Position numbers and translations under genes: made by a program. Positions 40,381 through 49,915 of a stretch of 64,000 bases of DNA are shown piece by piece (within the stretch, counting starts at the first letter, position 1; every line of letters begins with the position of its first letter). The DNA is from CAVYUC01 sp963771595. GTDB taxonomy: Bacteria; Bacteroidota; Bacteroidia; Bacteroidales; Prolixibacteraceae. Below the pieces are notes generated by a model. It had not been told where the DNA came from. It made no database searches and worked only from the letters and a program-made list of their open reading frames with translations. The DNA lies in NCBI GenBank assembly GCA_963771595.1, contig CAVYUC010000003.1:1-64000 (forward strand), given 5' to 3'.

Positions 40381-43300
40381 CTATTTAAATAACCAGATTT
40401 TTAGTAACGACAATAATTTATCCACATCCACCGGTTTCGAAATATAATCGTTTGCGCCGCAGTCAATGGCTTTTTGGTAATCTTCCTTCATTGCTTTTGC
40501 GGTAAGCGTTATTATTGGAATTTCATTTATTTTCGGTGTTTCCCGGATAATGCTCATCGCTTCGTACCCGTTCATAACCGGCATCATAATATCCATCAGC
40601 ACCAAATCGGTGTCCGGATTATTTTTTAATGTTTCTACCGCAACTTCGCCATTTTCAGCTTCCAGCACTTCAATTTCACGGTCTTCAAGTATTTGTGCCA
40701 GTGCAAAAACATTTCGGATATCATCATCCACAACCAGCACTTTTTTTCCTTTAAATCCAGCGCCATTAAACCCGGTTTTGATGGTGCGTGTTTTGGGCAG
40801 CGTGTTTTCCACCTGGTGCAGGAACAGCGTCACTTCATCCATCAGTCTTTCGTCAGATTTAATTCCCTTTATTACAATTGAATCTGAATATTTATGCAGT
40901 TCGCGGAGTTCTTTTGTATCCAGTTCGCGCGCAGTGTGAATAATGACATTTGGAATGGTGATGTTGTTTTTATTCAGCTTTTTAAGCAACTCGTTCCCGG
41001 TAAAATCGGGCAGTCCGAGATCCAGTATTATGCAGTCGAATGGTTTTGTTGAAATAATGTCGTAAGCTTGCTGTCCGTTTTTGACTTCATGAATAATAAT
41101 GTCTTTATTTTCGAAAAGCATTTGTATGGCTTTCCGCGTAGCCAAATCATCTTCTACCACCAGTACCTGCTTAAATTCTTTGCTGAGTTTCTTTTCAATA
41201 TTTTTTGAAATGTTTTGAAAATCTTCCGTTTCGGGGGTTTTTAATTCTTCAATAATTTCGAGGGCCGAATCTTCGATGCGCGAAACAAGGTGCACCGGTA
41301 AACGCTGGGTTGATTTATTTTCTTTTAAATGCTGCAATTCCGTTGATTCGTTTAATTCGGCAGAAATAATAATGGCCTGCGGCAAATATTTTTCGGCCAG
41401 TTTAATTCCGTCGCGGATGGTGGATGCGGCCACAGCATTGAAATTTCTTTTATGGCAGAGGTCCATTAACTTTTCCGCTTTTTCTTTTTCGTTGTGAATG
41501 ATCAGTACCAGCAACTGTTGCAGGATTGAATTACGATCATCTTCAATAAAAAACGGAACGGTTTCTTCTGCAATTTCTTGTTGCACAATAGTTTCATTAT
41601 CAGCTTTTACTGCAGGTGCAGCAATGGCGGCAGTATTAATTCCTTTCTCCGGCTGATTAAATTTTCCGGTCATCTCCTTTTCAAGCGGCAGGTAAATCGT
41701 GAAAACAGAACCCACGCCTTCGGTGCTGGCCACATGAATTTCGCCGCCCAAAACAAAAGCCAGTTGTTTGGAAATTGAAAGTCCAAGGCCGGTTCCGCCA
41801 AACCTGCGCGAAATACTTCCATCGGCTTGCTGAAAAGCTTCAAAAATAGCTTCGGTTTTACTTTTGGGAATGCCCACGCCCGAATCCTGAACCGAAATAA
41901 AACAGGTGTTTTTGCTGTTTAATGCAGAATTTAAAAGCCGAACCGATTCATCCGGCAGGCCAAAATTCACTTTTATGCTTCCGGAGTTGGTAAATTTAAA
42001 AGCGTTTGAAAGCAGGTTTTTGATGATTTGCAACAGACGCTGCCTGTCGGTAAAAATAACTTTCGGAAATTTTTTCGATTGGTTTATCTCCAGCTTCAGT
42101 CCTTTGTTTTCGGCCACCGGAATAAAACTATGGCTTATTTCTGTTGCAATTTCTTCTGTTTTAACTTCGCCAAAATCGTAAGTCATTTTTCCGGCTTCAA
42201 TTTTCGAAAGATCCAGAATTTCATTAATTAAGTTGAGTAGGTCATTTCCGCTTTTATAAATAATATTTATCGATTTTACCTGTTCATCGGTAAGATTTCC
42301 TTTTTTATTGCTGCCCAGCAATTTCGAAAGTATCAGCAAACTGTTCAGCGGAGTGCGCAGCTCGTGCGACATATTGGCAAGAAACTCCGATTTGTAGCGG
42401 CTGGCTTGTTCCAGTTCGCGGGCTTTTTGTTTTAATTCGTTTTGTATTTTCAGCAGGTTTTCATTCTTTTCCAGAATTTCTTTTTTCTGCATCTCCAGCT
42501 GGCTTGTTTTTGCTTCCAGCTCTTCGTTGGTTACCTGCAGTTCTTCCTGCTGAATGTGCAGGTGTTTTTCATTGTCAGTTAAAATTTTTGTTTGTTCGGC
42601 CAGCTCTTCATTGGCCACTTTCAGCTCTTCTTCCTGTGCTTTTAATTCTTCATTTGTCGTTTTTAATTCTTCCTGCTGAAGTTTTAGCTGGTCGTTAATT
42701 GTTTTTAATTCTTCCTGTTGCGCCTTCAGTTTTTCGTTGCGCTCCATTACTTCAATCTCAAGTTTTTTGATGTTGGTAACATCTTTCGAAATTCCGAAAG
42801 TCCCAATGCAATTACCATTTTCGTCGTACATGGGTAATTTGGTAACCGAAGTCCACAGGTCTTGTCCGTCTTCGTCAATTCCCTGGCGCACTTCATCAAT
42901 AAAACCGCGGCCTTTGTTAATGATTTCCATTTCTTCGTTAAAATACCGCTGGGCGTCTTTTTTAGGATGAAAATCAAAATCGGATTTACCAATAATTTCA
43001 TCGCTTGATTTTGCTTCAAACAAATCTACCATTGATTCACTGATACGAATGAATTTGCTGTTAACATCTTTAAAATAAACATAATCGGGCAGTGTTTTCA
43101 GCATCGAATTTAGTAACGCCGTTTCGCGTGAAAGCCGTTCCTGTATGATTTTATTTTCTTCGAGTTTCTTGCTAAGCTCTTCATCCCGCGCCTTTAAAAC
43201 AGTGGCTTGTTCAAGTGTTTTATCCAGCAGTTCATTATTCCGGAAACGGGCTACCGAAGCGCCAAGGTTAACTGAAATCCGTTCCGAAATCAGCTCCAGA

Positions 43301-44712
43301 AATTCCCTTTTTAATTCCGAAAGTTCGTTAACAGGCGCCAGTTCAATTACGGCCTGAATTCGTTTATCGGAAACCAGCGGCAGCAGGTAAATCTGTTCCG
43401 GGTAAATTTCGCCGGTGGCGCTGAAAATCCGGTGGTATTTGTCTTTTGTGCGGATAACCTGCAGTTTATTTAGCTGCGCAGCACGGCCAATTAATCCTTC
43501 GCCGGGTTGAATGATTTTCTCTGCAAGTTCCGGATTAATTCCTAACGAAGCAGTGAATTCAAGATGTTCAAGAACTTCGTCAAAAACATACACTGCGCCA
43601 ATTTCAACCTGAAGAAAATTACTCAGATAAATTAAAATACGTTTCGACAAATCCCTGACGGAAAAATTTCCGCGCATCTGATCATCCAATCCGTTTATTC
43701 CCTTTTGCAGCCAGTTTTCGCGGTCGGTGCGAATTTTGGTTTGCTCCAGCCGCTCGGCCATTTTATTCAGCGCCAGGGTAAGTTCATCTTTATCCGATTT
43801 TGGATTTAGTTTGGTGCTGTAGTCGCCCTGAGCCACCTTTTTTGAATAACGAATTACATTTTGCAATCCCAGCTGAATCTCGAGAAAAGCATTGGATAGT
43901 TCGCCAATTTCGTTTTTTGTATTAATACTCACCGAAGAGCTTAAATTTCCACTGGCCACTTTTTTAAAATTTTCGGCCAGTTTGTTGATTGGGTGCGAAA
44001 TGGAATTTGAAATCAGAATGGAAATAAGTGTTACTATTGAGCCTAAAATCAATACAATAAAAAGGATTAACAGGAACAGCCGACGGGTAATATATTCGCT
44101 TAATGAATAAATTTTTGAAGCAAAATTATTGGTCATTACATGCACTTTTTCGAAATCTGATTGCAACCGGACATAATTTGCCGGCGAAGGTTCACGGACA
44201 TAATCATTTATCTGAAATTTTATTTGTTCACCGAGCCGTGCGGCATCCCTGGCTGCATATTGGGTTTCGTGAAGCATTAACGGGTTAAATTTTGAAAACA
44301 TATTGATAAGGTCGCCCATGAGCTTCACCTTTGATATGTCGTTGTCAACTCCCTCTTTATAAATATCAAACAGATAAACCACCCATTCTTCGCGTGGCAA
44401 GGCCGTTATAATACTATCGATTTTGCTGAAGGTGGACGCAATGGAAATGGCTTTATCCAGATGCTCCAAGCCCTGCTGCAATTCAGCTTCATTTCCCGAT
44501 TTTTCAAACTTGTAGAAATGTTCAATTCCCGAATCGAAGTTTTCCACAAAAACACGTTCAGCATTTACAATGATTGTGGTGGTTTGGCTCGATTTGAATA
44601 AAAGGTTCACCACAGAACCCAGCAAAACAAGGCTAATCAGAAAAATTCCTATTAAAACATAGAGTTTTGAACGGACATTAAAATCAGAAAACCGAATATT
44701 ATATTTCCCCAT
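40381..44712 (-). CDS. Large membrane hybrid kinase: HAMP-GAF-PAS-coiled coil-HK-REC3
   Basis: 1443 residues. Two membrane spans (about 17-39 and 205-235) enclose a ~165-residue periplasmic sensor. HAMP follows (ISHPINKLAENFKKVASGNL), a second HAMP-like stretch, GAF (about 340-490), PAS (about 530-650; TLPDYVYFKDVNSKFIR), a coiled coil of repeated QEEL..NEEL units (650-757), HisKA (FLANMSHELRTPLNSLLIL), HATPase, and three receiver-like domains. The first (1064-1180) lacks the acidic pocket (LIIHNEKEKAEKL; IIISAELNES); the other two keep VVEDD/ILDLGLPD and VVDDD/LMDIMMPV. It should sense a periplasmic cue and drive the operon's phosphorelay. Confidence 0.92.
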   Translation of the reverse strand: MGKYNIRFSDFNVRSKLYVLIGIFLISLVLLGSVVNLLFKSSQTTTIIVNAERVFVENFDSGIEHFYKFEKSGNEAELQQGLEHLDKAISIASTFSKIDSIITALPREEWVVYLFDIYKEGVDNDISKVKLMGDLINMFSKFNPLMLHETQYAARDAARLGEQIKFQINDYVREPSPANYVRLQSDFEKVHVMTNNFASKIYSLSEYITRRLFLLILFIVLILGSIVTLISILISNSISHPINKLAENFKKVASGNLSSSVSINTKNEIGELSNAFLEIQLGLQNVIRYSKKVAQGDYSTKLNPKSDKDELTLALNKMAERLEQTKIRTDRENWLQKGINGLDDQMRGNFSVRDLSKRILIYLSNFLQVEIGAVYVFDEVLEHLEFTASLGINPELAEKIIQPGEGLIGRAAQLNKLQVIRTKDKYHRIFSATGEIYPEQIYLLPLVSDKRIQAVIELAPVNELSELKREFLELISERISVNLGASVARFRNNELLDKTLEQATVLKARDEELSKKLEENKIIQERLSRETALLNSMLKTLPDYVYFKDVNSKFIRISESMVDLFEAKSSDEIIGKSDFDFHPKKDAQRYFNEEMEIINKGRGFIDEVRQGIDEDGQDLWTSVTKLPMYDENGNCIGTFGISKDVTNIKKLEIEVMERNEKLKAQQEELKTINDQLKLQQEELKTTNEELKAQEEELKVANEELAEQTKILTDNEKHLHIQQEELQVTNEELEAKTSQLEMQKKEILEKNENLLKIQNELKQKARELEQASRYKSEFLANMSHELRTPLNSLLILSKLLGSNKKGNLTDEQVKSINIIYKSGNDLLNLINEILDLSKIEAGKMTYDFGEVKTEEIATEISHSFIPVAENKGLKLEINQSKKFPKVIFTDRQRLLQIIKNLLSNAFKFTNSGSIKVNFGLPDESVRLLNSALNSKNTCFISVQDSGVGIPKSKTEAIFEAFQQADGSISRRFGGTGLGLSISKQLAFVLGGEIHVASTEGVGSVFTIYLPLEKEMTGKFNQPEKGINTAAIAAPAVKADNETIVQQEIAEETVPFFIEDDRNSILQQLLVLIIHNEKEKAEKLMDLCHKRNFNAVAASTIRDGIKLAEKYLPQAIIISAELNESTELQHLKENKSTQRLPVHLVSRIEDSALEIIEELKTPETEDFQNISKNIEKKLSKEFKQVLVVEDDLATRKAIQMLFENKDIIIHEVKNGQQAYDIISTKPFDCIILDLGLPDFTGNELLKKLNKNNITIPNVIIHTARELDTKELRELHKYSDSIVIKGIKSDERLMDEVTLFLHQVENTLPKTRTIKTGFNGAGFKGKKVLVVDDDIRNVFALAQILEDREIEVLEAENGEVAVETLKNNPDTDLVLMDIMMPVMNGYEAMSIIRETPKINEIPIITLTAKAMKEDYQKAIDCGANDYISKPVDVDKLLSLLKIWLFK

Positions 44713-44851
44713 TCTTCTATTTGTTTAGCGTTGGTTTTAGCAGCGTTGCAAAGTATATAAAAAAAAGGCATTTATGGATCGTATCCGAAAAAAATCTGTA
44801 CGCACTGCAAAAGTTGAAATGAAGTTAAAACAGCAGCAAAATAAATATAAA

Positions 44852-44889
44852 AAGTCATCCGGTGAATTTGAGTATTCACCGGATGACTT
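44852..44889 (-). terminator. Strong Rho-independent terminator of the acetylesterase gene
   Basis: A perfect 16-pair stem, AAGTCATCCGGTGAAT with a six-base loop and its complement (44874-44889), lies 43 bases past the esterase stop. On the minus strand it runs into TTTTTATATTTATTTT. This separates the esterase from the kinase operon. Confidence 0.9.
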
Positions 44890-44931
44890 GAGGATGCTGG
44901 TTTCAGCCCATAAAAACCGGCAATAAGAATG

Positions 44932-46353
44932 TTATTTTATTTCCCAGTCGTCGGTGCGGAAAGAAGACGCAGGAAGTCCTTCAGTATTAAATAATTCGCC
45001 CACTACAAAATCTTTGAACGCATAACGCACTGCCACCGGTTTTTCAACTTGTGGCGAAAAAACAGTAATTCCCTGACGCGTAATAAATGCCTCTGCCGGA
45101 ACAAAACGTTGGTTTTCGCCGGCTATTTCAAAATTTTGAAGGGGTTTACCAAAAGTAGTGAGGCCGTTTTGTGCGTGCTCGAAAGTGAGTTTTACCAGCT
45201 GCCCGTCGATGTTCATGTCCTTCAGCAGCGGCCCGGAAGTTTCAATTCCTTTTTCACCGTATGTATTTGCAAGGGCGAGGTAGGCCAGTCGATTTCCGGC
45301 AACCTCCTTGTTCGCCGGATGAATGATGTCTTTTTCACCAACATCCATTATTGATGCCATTCCAATATTTGGAATATCGTCGGCTGCATTCAGCATCGCT
45401 TCGCGGATGTAAGCCGAACTGATTCCTCCCTGGCCGTAATCGAACGGTGCAATCTGAACGTAGTAAAACGGAAAATCACCGATGTTCCATTTGTTGCGCC
45501 AGTTTTGCACGAGCCCCGGCAACAATTTTTCATATTCTTTGGGCTGATTTCTGTTCGACTCACCCTGGTACCACAACCCGCCGCGCATGGCATAACCAAC
45601 CATCGGAGCAATCATTGCATTGTACAGCACTGTTGGTGTTTGTTGTGAATAGTCGCTTGTCATATTTTTGTCCGGAAGTTCTACGAAATTAAAATCATTC
45701 AGACCACTTTCACTGATCCAGGGTTCTATTCGTGTTCCGCCCCAGTTGGTGCTAACCAGCCCCACCGGAACATTTAACGCATCCTGAATCATCCGTCCGA
45801 AATAGTAGGCAACCGCGCTGAATTCGGCAACATTTTCAGGTTTGCATTCTTTCCATTCGCCGGTAAAATCGTCAAGTGGTTCAAGACTTTTATTCTTTTT
45901 TACTGTAATCAACCTGATATTTTCATTTTCTGATGTGGCAATTGCTTCATTGGCGCCCAAAACAGGCTGATTATAATAACCTTTCATAGGCATTTCCATG
46001 TTCGATTGTCCCGAACAAATCCACACCTCGCCAATTAATACGTTGTTTAGTTTTAATGGTGTTCCGTCGGAAACAGTTACCGTATATGGGCCGCCTGCAG
46101 CAGGAGTCTGCACTTTTACTTTCCATTTTCCGTCGACGTCCGATTTGGCCTGGTAGCTTTTGTTGTTCCACGAAGTGGTTACCTTAACTGTTTTATTTGA
46201 TGAGGCAGTTCCCCAGATTGCAGCTTCAGTTTTCTGCTGCAGAACCATATTGTCGCCAAAAACGGAAGGCAGTTTTACTTCGGCATTTGCACGATTCAAA
46301 CCGGCAAAAGCCATAAAAAAAGCAAGTACATACAGAAGTTGTAATTTTTTCAT
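44932..46353 (-). CDS. Sialate O-acetylesterase-type (SASA) carbohydrate esterase
   Basis: 473 residues with a signal peptide (LLYVLAFFMAFAGLNRANA). An N-terminal beta-sandwich region is followed by the SGNH-type domain: GEVWICSGQSNMEMPMKG with the nucleophile Ser, GLVSTNWGGTRIEPWIS, RGGLWYQGESNRNQPKEYEK and, late, DVGEKDIIHPANKEV with the Asp/His pair. Such enzymes remove O-acetyl groups from sialic acids or from xylan and other acetylated glycans in the periplasm. It stands alone, divergent from the Gfo/Idh operon. The acetylated substrate is unknown. Confidence 0.88.
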   Translation of the reverse strand: MKKLQLLYVLAFFMAFAGLNRANAEVKLPSVFGDNMVLQQKTEAAIWGTASSNKTVKVTTSWNNKSYQAKSDVDGKWKVKVQTPAAGGPYTVTVSDGTPLKLNNVLIGEVWICSGQSNMEMPMKGYYNQPVLGANEAIATSENENIRLITVKKNKSLEPLDDFTGEWKECKPENVAEFSAVAYYFGRMIQDALNVPVGLVSTNWGGTRIEPWISESGLNDFNFVELPDKNMTSDYSQQTPTVLYNAMIAPMVGYAMRGGLWYQGESNRNQPKEYEKLLPGLVQNWRNKWNIGDFPFYYVQIAPFDYGQGGISSAYIREAMLNAADDIPNIGMASIMDVGEKDIIHPANKEVAGNRLAYLALANTYGEKGIETSGPLLKDMNIDGQLVKLTFEHAQNGLTTFGKPLQNFEIAGENQRFVPAEAFITRQGITVFSPQVEKPVAVRYAFKDFVVGELFNTEGLPASSFRTDDWEIK

Positions 46354-46389
46354 AATTCTGATTTTTTAATTCATACTAATTGTTACAGG

Positions 46390-46397
46390 CAAATATA
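46390..46397 (-). promoter_or_regulatory. Possible -7 element for the acetylesterase gene
   Basis: Minus-strand TATATTTG matches TAnnTTTG, 37 bases before the ATG. No TTG stands at the expected -33 distance, so this is tentative. Confidence 0.35.
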
Positions 46398-46511
46398 CCA
46401 AAATGAATAATAATCCTAATTTTGAAAAATAAGAAAAGTATTCATTGTAATTATTGCAATCGGCCAAAACATTTTTCTTAAGTTTATCCTTCAAAAACGA
46501 AAACTTAAATT

Positions 46512-47795
46512 ATGGAACGGCGAACATTTATTCAACGAACTTCTTTGGCAACTGCAGGAATGGTAACCGGCTTTCATTATTCAGCGAAGGCGCAAAACAA
46601 AAAACTGAAAATGGGTTTAATCGGCTGCGGCTGGTATGGAATGGTAATTACAGAAGCAGCATTGCGGACAGGTGATGTGGAAGTTGTTGCTGTTTGTGAT
46701 GTGGATTCGGAACACCTGCAAAACAGTGCCGCGGAAATTGAAAAACTTCAGGGAAGCCGGCCAAAGGAATATTCGGATTACAATGATTTGCTTGATATCA
46801 ACGGCCTGGAAGTAGTATTTATCGGCACGCCGCCGCACTGGCACGCGCTGCAGTTTATTGCTGCATGTAATAAAGGATTGGATATTTACTGCGAAAAACC
46901 GCTGGCTTACGATGTGCGGGAAGGACAGGCCATGATAAAAGCAGCGCAGAAAACCGGAAATATCGTTCAAATTGGATTTCAGCGGCGGCAGAGTCTGGCT
47001 TTTCAAAAAGCAAAAGAGCTGATTGCGGAAGGACAACTGGGAAAAGTTCATCAGATTGGCGCGCAGATTCATTATAACCCGGTTTTGGAAGACAGTTCGG
47101 TGCAGTCGCCGCCTGCTTCGCTCGACTGGGAAACATGGTGCGGACCGGCGCCAAAACTTGATTACCGGCCAGGCATCGGCCACAAAGCCTGGCGCCTCGA
47201 AAAGGAATATGGCAATGGCCATCTTGTCGACTGGGGAATTCACCATATTGATATTATTCGCACCATTATGAATTTCGATATGCCGGACACATTCAATACA
47301 AAAGGAGATTTAAACGTTTTATCTGGAAAAATTACTACTCCCGATACTTTAAATGCCGCATTGAATTTCAATGATTGCCCGGTTTACTGGCAGCACAGGT
47401 TGTGGGGAACAGGTGATTTGAACCCGGCATTCAACAACGGAATCTTTTTTTATGGCGAAAAGGCAACATTATTTGCTTCTGATAATAAACTGATTTTGAT
47501 GCCAAACGGAAAAAACCAGCAGCAACAGGAAATGAATATTCCGACGCCGGATATGCAGGATCGGCATGTGGCGGCTTTTGTAGATGCAGTAAAAGCCAAA
47601 GATAAAGGCTTGATTGCCTGTCGCATTGAAGATGCATGGCAATCAACGGTCACCGTGCAGCTGGCCATGGCGGCTTATTATTCAGAAAACCCGTTAACAT
47701 GGAATGCTTCAAAAAATGAAATTACCGACAATAAAAAAGCTGCGGAAATGCTGGCACATCCCTACCGGAGTGGTTACAAACGGCCTCAGGTATAA
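46512..47795 (+). CDS. Gfo/Idh/MocA-family oxidoreductase with Tat-like signal
   Basis: 427 residues. The N-terminus ERRTFIQRTSLATAGMVTG is a twin-arginine-like export signal. The Rossmann domain has MGLIGCGWYGMVITEAAL, VEVVAVCDVDSE and VVFIGTPPHWHALQFIAAC, then IYCEKPLAYDVREGQAMI with the EKP catalytic motif. WETWCGPAPKLDY and HLVDWGIHHIDIIRTIM follow the secreted subfamily found in Bacteroidota sugar-degradation loci. It oxidises or reduces sugars or glycosides with NAD(P), and such secreted forms may prime glycosides for unusual cleavage. It is the first gene of a three-gene operon. Confidence 0.88.
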   Translation: MERRTFIQRTSLATAGMVTGFHYSAKAQNKKLKMGLIGCGWYGMVITEAALRTGDVEVVAVCDVDSEHLQNSAAEIEKLQGSRPKEYSDYNDLLDINGLEVVFIGTPPHWHALQFIAACNKGLDIYCEKPLAYDVREGQAMIKAAQKTGNIVQIGFQRRQSLAFQKAKELIAEGQLGKVHQIGAQIHYNPVLEDSSVQSPPASLDWETWCGPAPKLDYRPGIGHKAWRLEKEYGNGHLVDWGIHHIDIIRTIMNFDMPDTFNTKGDLNVLSGKITTPDTLNAALNFNDCPVYWQHRLWGTGDLNPAFNNGIFFYGEKATLFASDNKLILMPNGKNQQQQEMNIPTPDMQDRHVAAFVDAVKAKDKGLIACRIEDAWQSTVTVQLAMAAYYSENPLTWNASKNEITDNKKAAEMLAHPYRSGYKRPQV

Positions 47796-47812
47796 TTAAA
47801 AAAGCCTTATTT

Positions 47813-49882
47813 ATGATTAACAATGTAAAAGTTATTTTTCTCGCATTCAGTATTTTGAGTTTTGTTTTGAATGCTCAGGCAAAAACTGCAGAATATGGTG
47901 GACAGGAAATTCTATCAAATTTAAAAGCACCGCTGAAAAAAGACGTTGTTCCGTTTATTGGCGCCCAGGTTTTTATTGAGCCTGGACAAACAAAGGAAGA
48001 TATTGACACCTGGTTTCGCATGCTGAAAGAGAATAATATGAGTGTTTGCCGTATCCGGATGTTCGAATCGTACATGCGCGATGAAAATTACAATTGGGAT
48101 TTTAGCCTGTTCGACGAAGCTTTTAAGGCGGCAGAAAAGTATGATATTCAGGTTTATGCTACACTTTTCCCATATACCGAAAAAACGGATATCGGCGGGT
48201 TTAAATTTCCACGCGATGAAGCGCATTTAAAATCCATCGGGGTTTTTATTGAAAATGCAGTGAAGCATTTTAGCGCGTTTGGCAGTTTGTTTGGATGGGT
48301 TTTAATCAATGAACCCGGCACCGGTGGCCGTATTCCTGAAAATAAATTTCCTGAACAAAAATTTCAGGAATGGATAAAAAAGCATCCGGTAAAAGAATCC
48401 ACAGAAAAGGGATATCCGGTTTTGGTTGATTTTACAGATGAGCGGTTTTTGCTCGATTACAACACCTGGTTTTTGAAATGGATTTCCGAAGAAATAAAAA
48501 AGTATGACAATCAGCATGATATTCATGTAAACAGCCACGCCATTTTTAACAATGTAGCCGAATATAATTTCCCGGAATGGCGAAAATTCCTGACCAGTTT
48601 GGGAGGTTCGGCACATCCGAGCTGGCATTTCGGCTATTTTTCGCGGCAGCAATATGCGGTGGCCATGTCGGCAAACAGCGAAATAATTTATTCGGGTGCG
48701 GGCAATTTACCGTGGTTTATGACGGAACTGCAGGGGGGCAATAATACCTACAGCGGTGCAAATCCGTTTTGTCCCACCAAAGAAGAAATTGCCCAGTGGT
48801 TGTGGATAATCACTGGAACCGAATCGGAAGGAACAATTTTCTGGACGTTGAATCCGCGCAGTTCGGGAATTGAGGCAGGGGAGTGGGCGTTGCTTGATTT
48901 TCAGGACCAGCCATCGGACAGGATGACAATGGCGGCGGAAGTTGCCAAAACCATTCAGCAACACGGTGAACTTTTTGCCAATGCAAAAAAAGTGGATCCA
49001 GATATTTCAGTTTTATATGCGCGCGAATCATTGTGGGCTGAATCGAAAATGACGGGCAGGGGAGGACCTTACGAAGGACGCAACCCGGGTGGAGTGATGA
49101 AGTCGGCGCTGGGATATTTTGAAGCGCTCAGTGAAATGGGAGTGAGTCCAAACCTAAAGGCTCTGGATGAATTTAATTTCTCAAAAAATAATTATTCAGG
49201 CGAATCAATAATTCTGGCGCACCAGATTTCGATGCCCGGAAATTATGCCGATTCGCTGCAAAATTTTGTGCTGAACGGTGGCAAATTAATAGTGGACGGA
49301 TTGACGGCATTTTTCGATGAAAATATGCACAACACCATGAAAACAGGATTCGATTTTGAAAATCTGTTTGGCGGAAATGTGCGTGAATTTAAACTGATTG
49401 ACAACATTTTTACGGTTGAAATAAATGGTGAACGAATACCGGCCCATTTGTGGAAAGGGTATGTAATTGCGGAGGATGGAGCGCCGGTTGGCGGCCAGAA
49501 TTCTGAGGCTGCAGGAATCCGCCACCAGTTTGGAAAGGGCGAAGTACTTTGGGTGCCGTCATTAATGGGTTTGGGTTCGCGTTTGGAAAAAGATTACCGG
49601 CCCCTGCAAAACCTTCTGAAAAAGGAGTTAAAAGAAAGCCTTCAAAATTTACCGGTGCGATTTTCGGAACCTCATAAAAATATGTTGATGAAAACTCTTC
49701 GCTCAGGTACTGAATGGATTACCATTTTGGTAAATAAAGACGAACGAAAACATACTGTTACAATGGAATTTAATAAAGTACCGGGTTTGCCGGAGGTTAT
49801 TTTTTCAGATTTCGACAAAAGTACAAATGGAAATTCAATTGATGTTTTACCGGAAGAAACAAAGGTTATTATTTGGAAATAA
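47813..49882 (+). CDS. Secreted GH-A clan glycosidase (GH42-like beta-galactosidase layout)
   Basis: 689 residues with a signal peptide (AFSILSFVLNAQA). The (beta/alpha)8 domain has DIDTWFRMLKENNMSVCRIR, FAAEKYDIQVYATLFPY-like strands, FGWVLINEPGTGG with the acid/base Glu after Asn, and LPWFMTELQGGNNTYSG with the nucleophile Glu. A middle domain (from about residue 400) with IILAHQISMPGNYADSLQNF and NGGKLIVDGLTAFFDENM resembles the GH42 trimerisation domain, and a small beta domain ends the protein. It is 17 bp from the oxidoreductase gene. The exact family and substrate are uncertain. Confidence 0.75.
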   Translation: MINNVKVIFLAFSILSFVLNAQAKTAEYGGQEILSNLKAPLKKDVVPFIGAQVFIEPGQTKEDIDTWFRMLKENNMSVCRIRMFESYMRDENYNWDFSLFDEAFKAAEKYDIQVYATLFPYTEKTDIGGFKFPRDEAHLKSIGVFIENAVKHFSAFGSLFGWVLINEPGTGGRIPENKFPEQKFQEWIKKHPVKESTEKGYPVLVDFTDERFLLDYNTWFLKWISEEIKKYDNQHDIHVNSHAIFNNVAEYNFPEWRKFLTSLGGSAHPSWHFGYFSRQQYAVAMSANSEIIYSGAGNLPWFMTELQGGNNTYSGANPFCPTKEEIAQWLWIITGTESEGTIFWTLNPRSSGIEAGEWALLDFQDQPSDRMTMAAEVAKTIQQHGELFANAKKVDPDISVLYARESLWAESKMTGRGGPYEGRNPGGVMKSALGYFEALSEMGVSPNLKALDEFNFSKNNYSGESIILAHQISMPGNYADSLQNFVLNGGKLIVDGLTAFFDENMHNTMKTGFDFENLFGGNVREFKLIDNIFTVEINGERIPAHLWKGYVIAEDGAPVGGQNSEAAGIRHQFGKGEVLWVPSLMGLGSRLEKDYRPLQNLLKKELKESLQNLPVRFSEPHKNMLMKTLRSGTEWITILVNKDERKHTVTMEFNKVPGLPEVIFSDFDKSTNGNSIDVLPEETKVIIWK

Positions 49883-49915
49883 AATATACAAATCAAAAAA
49901 ATTAAAAATACTAAA

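Noticed and set aside
42440..42770. DNA tandem repeat
   Set aside because: The repetition is at codon level and encodes a coiled coil within a long intact kinase gene.
44713..44790. Promoter for the large kinase (TATACTTTGCAACG)
   Set aside because: The spacing inside the box is one base off TAnnTTTG and there is no TTG at the right distance, so I did not list it.
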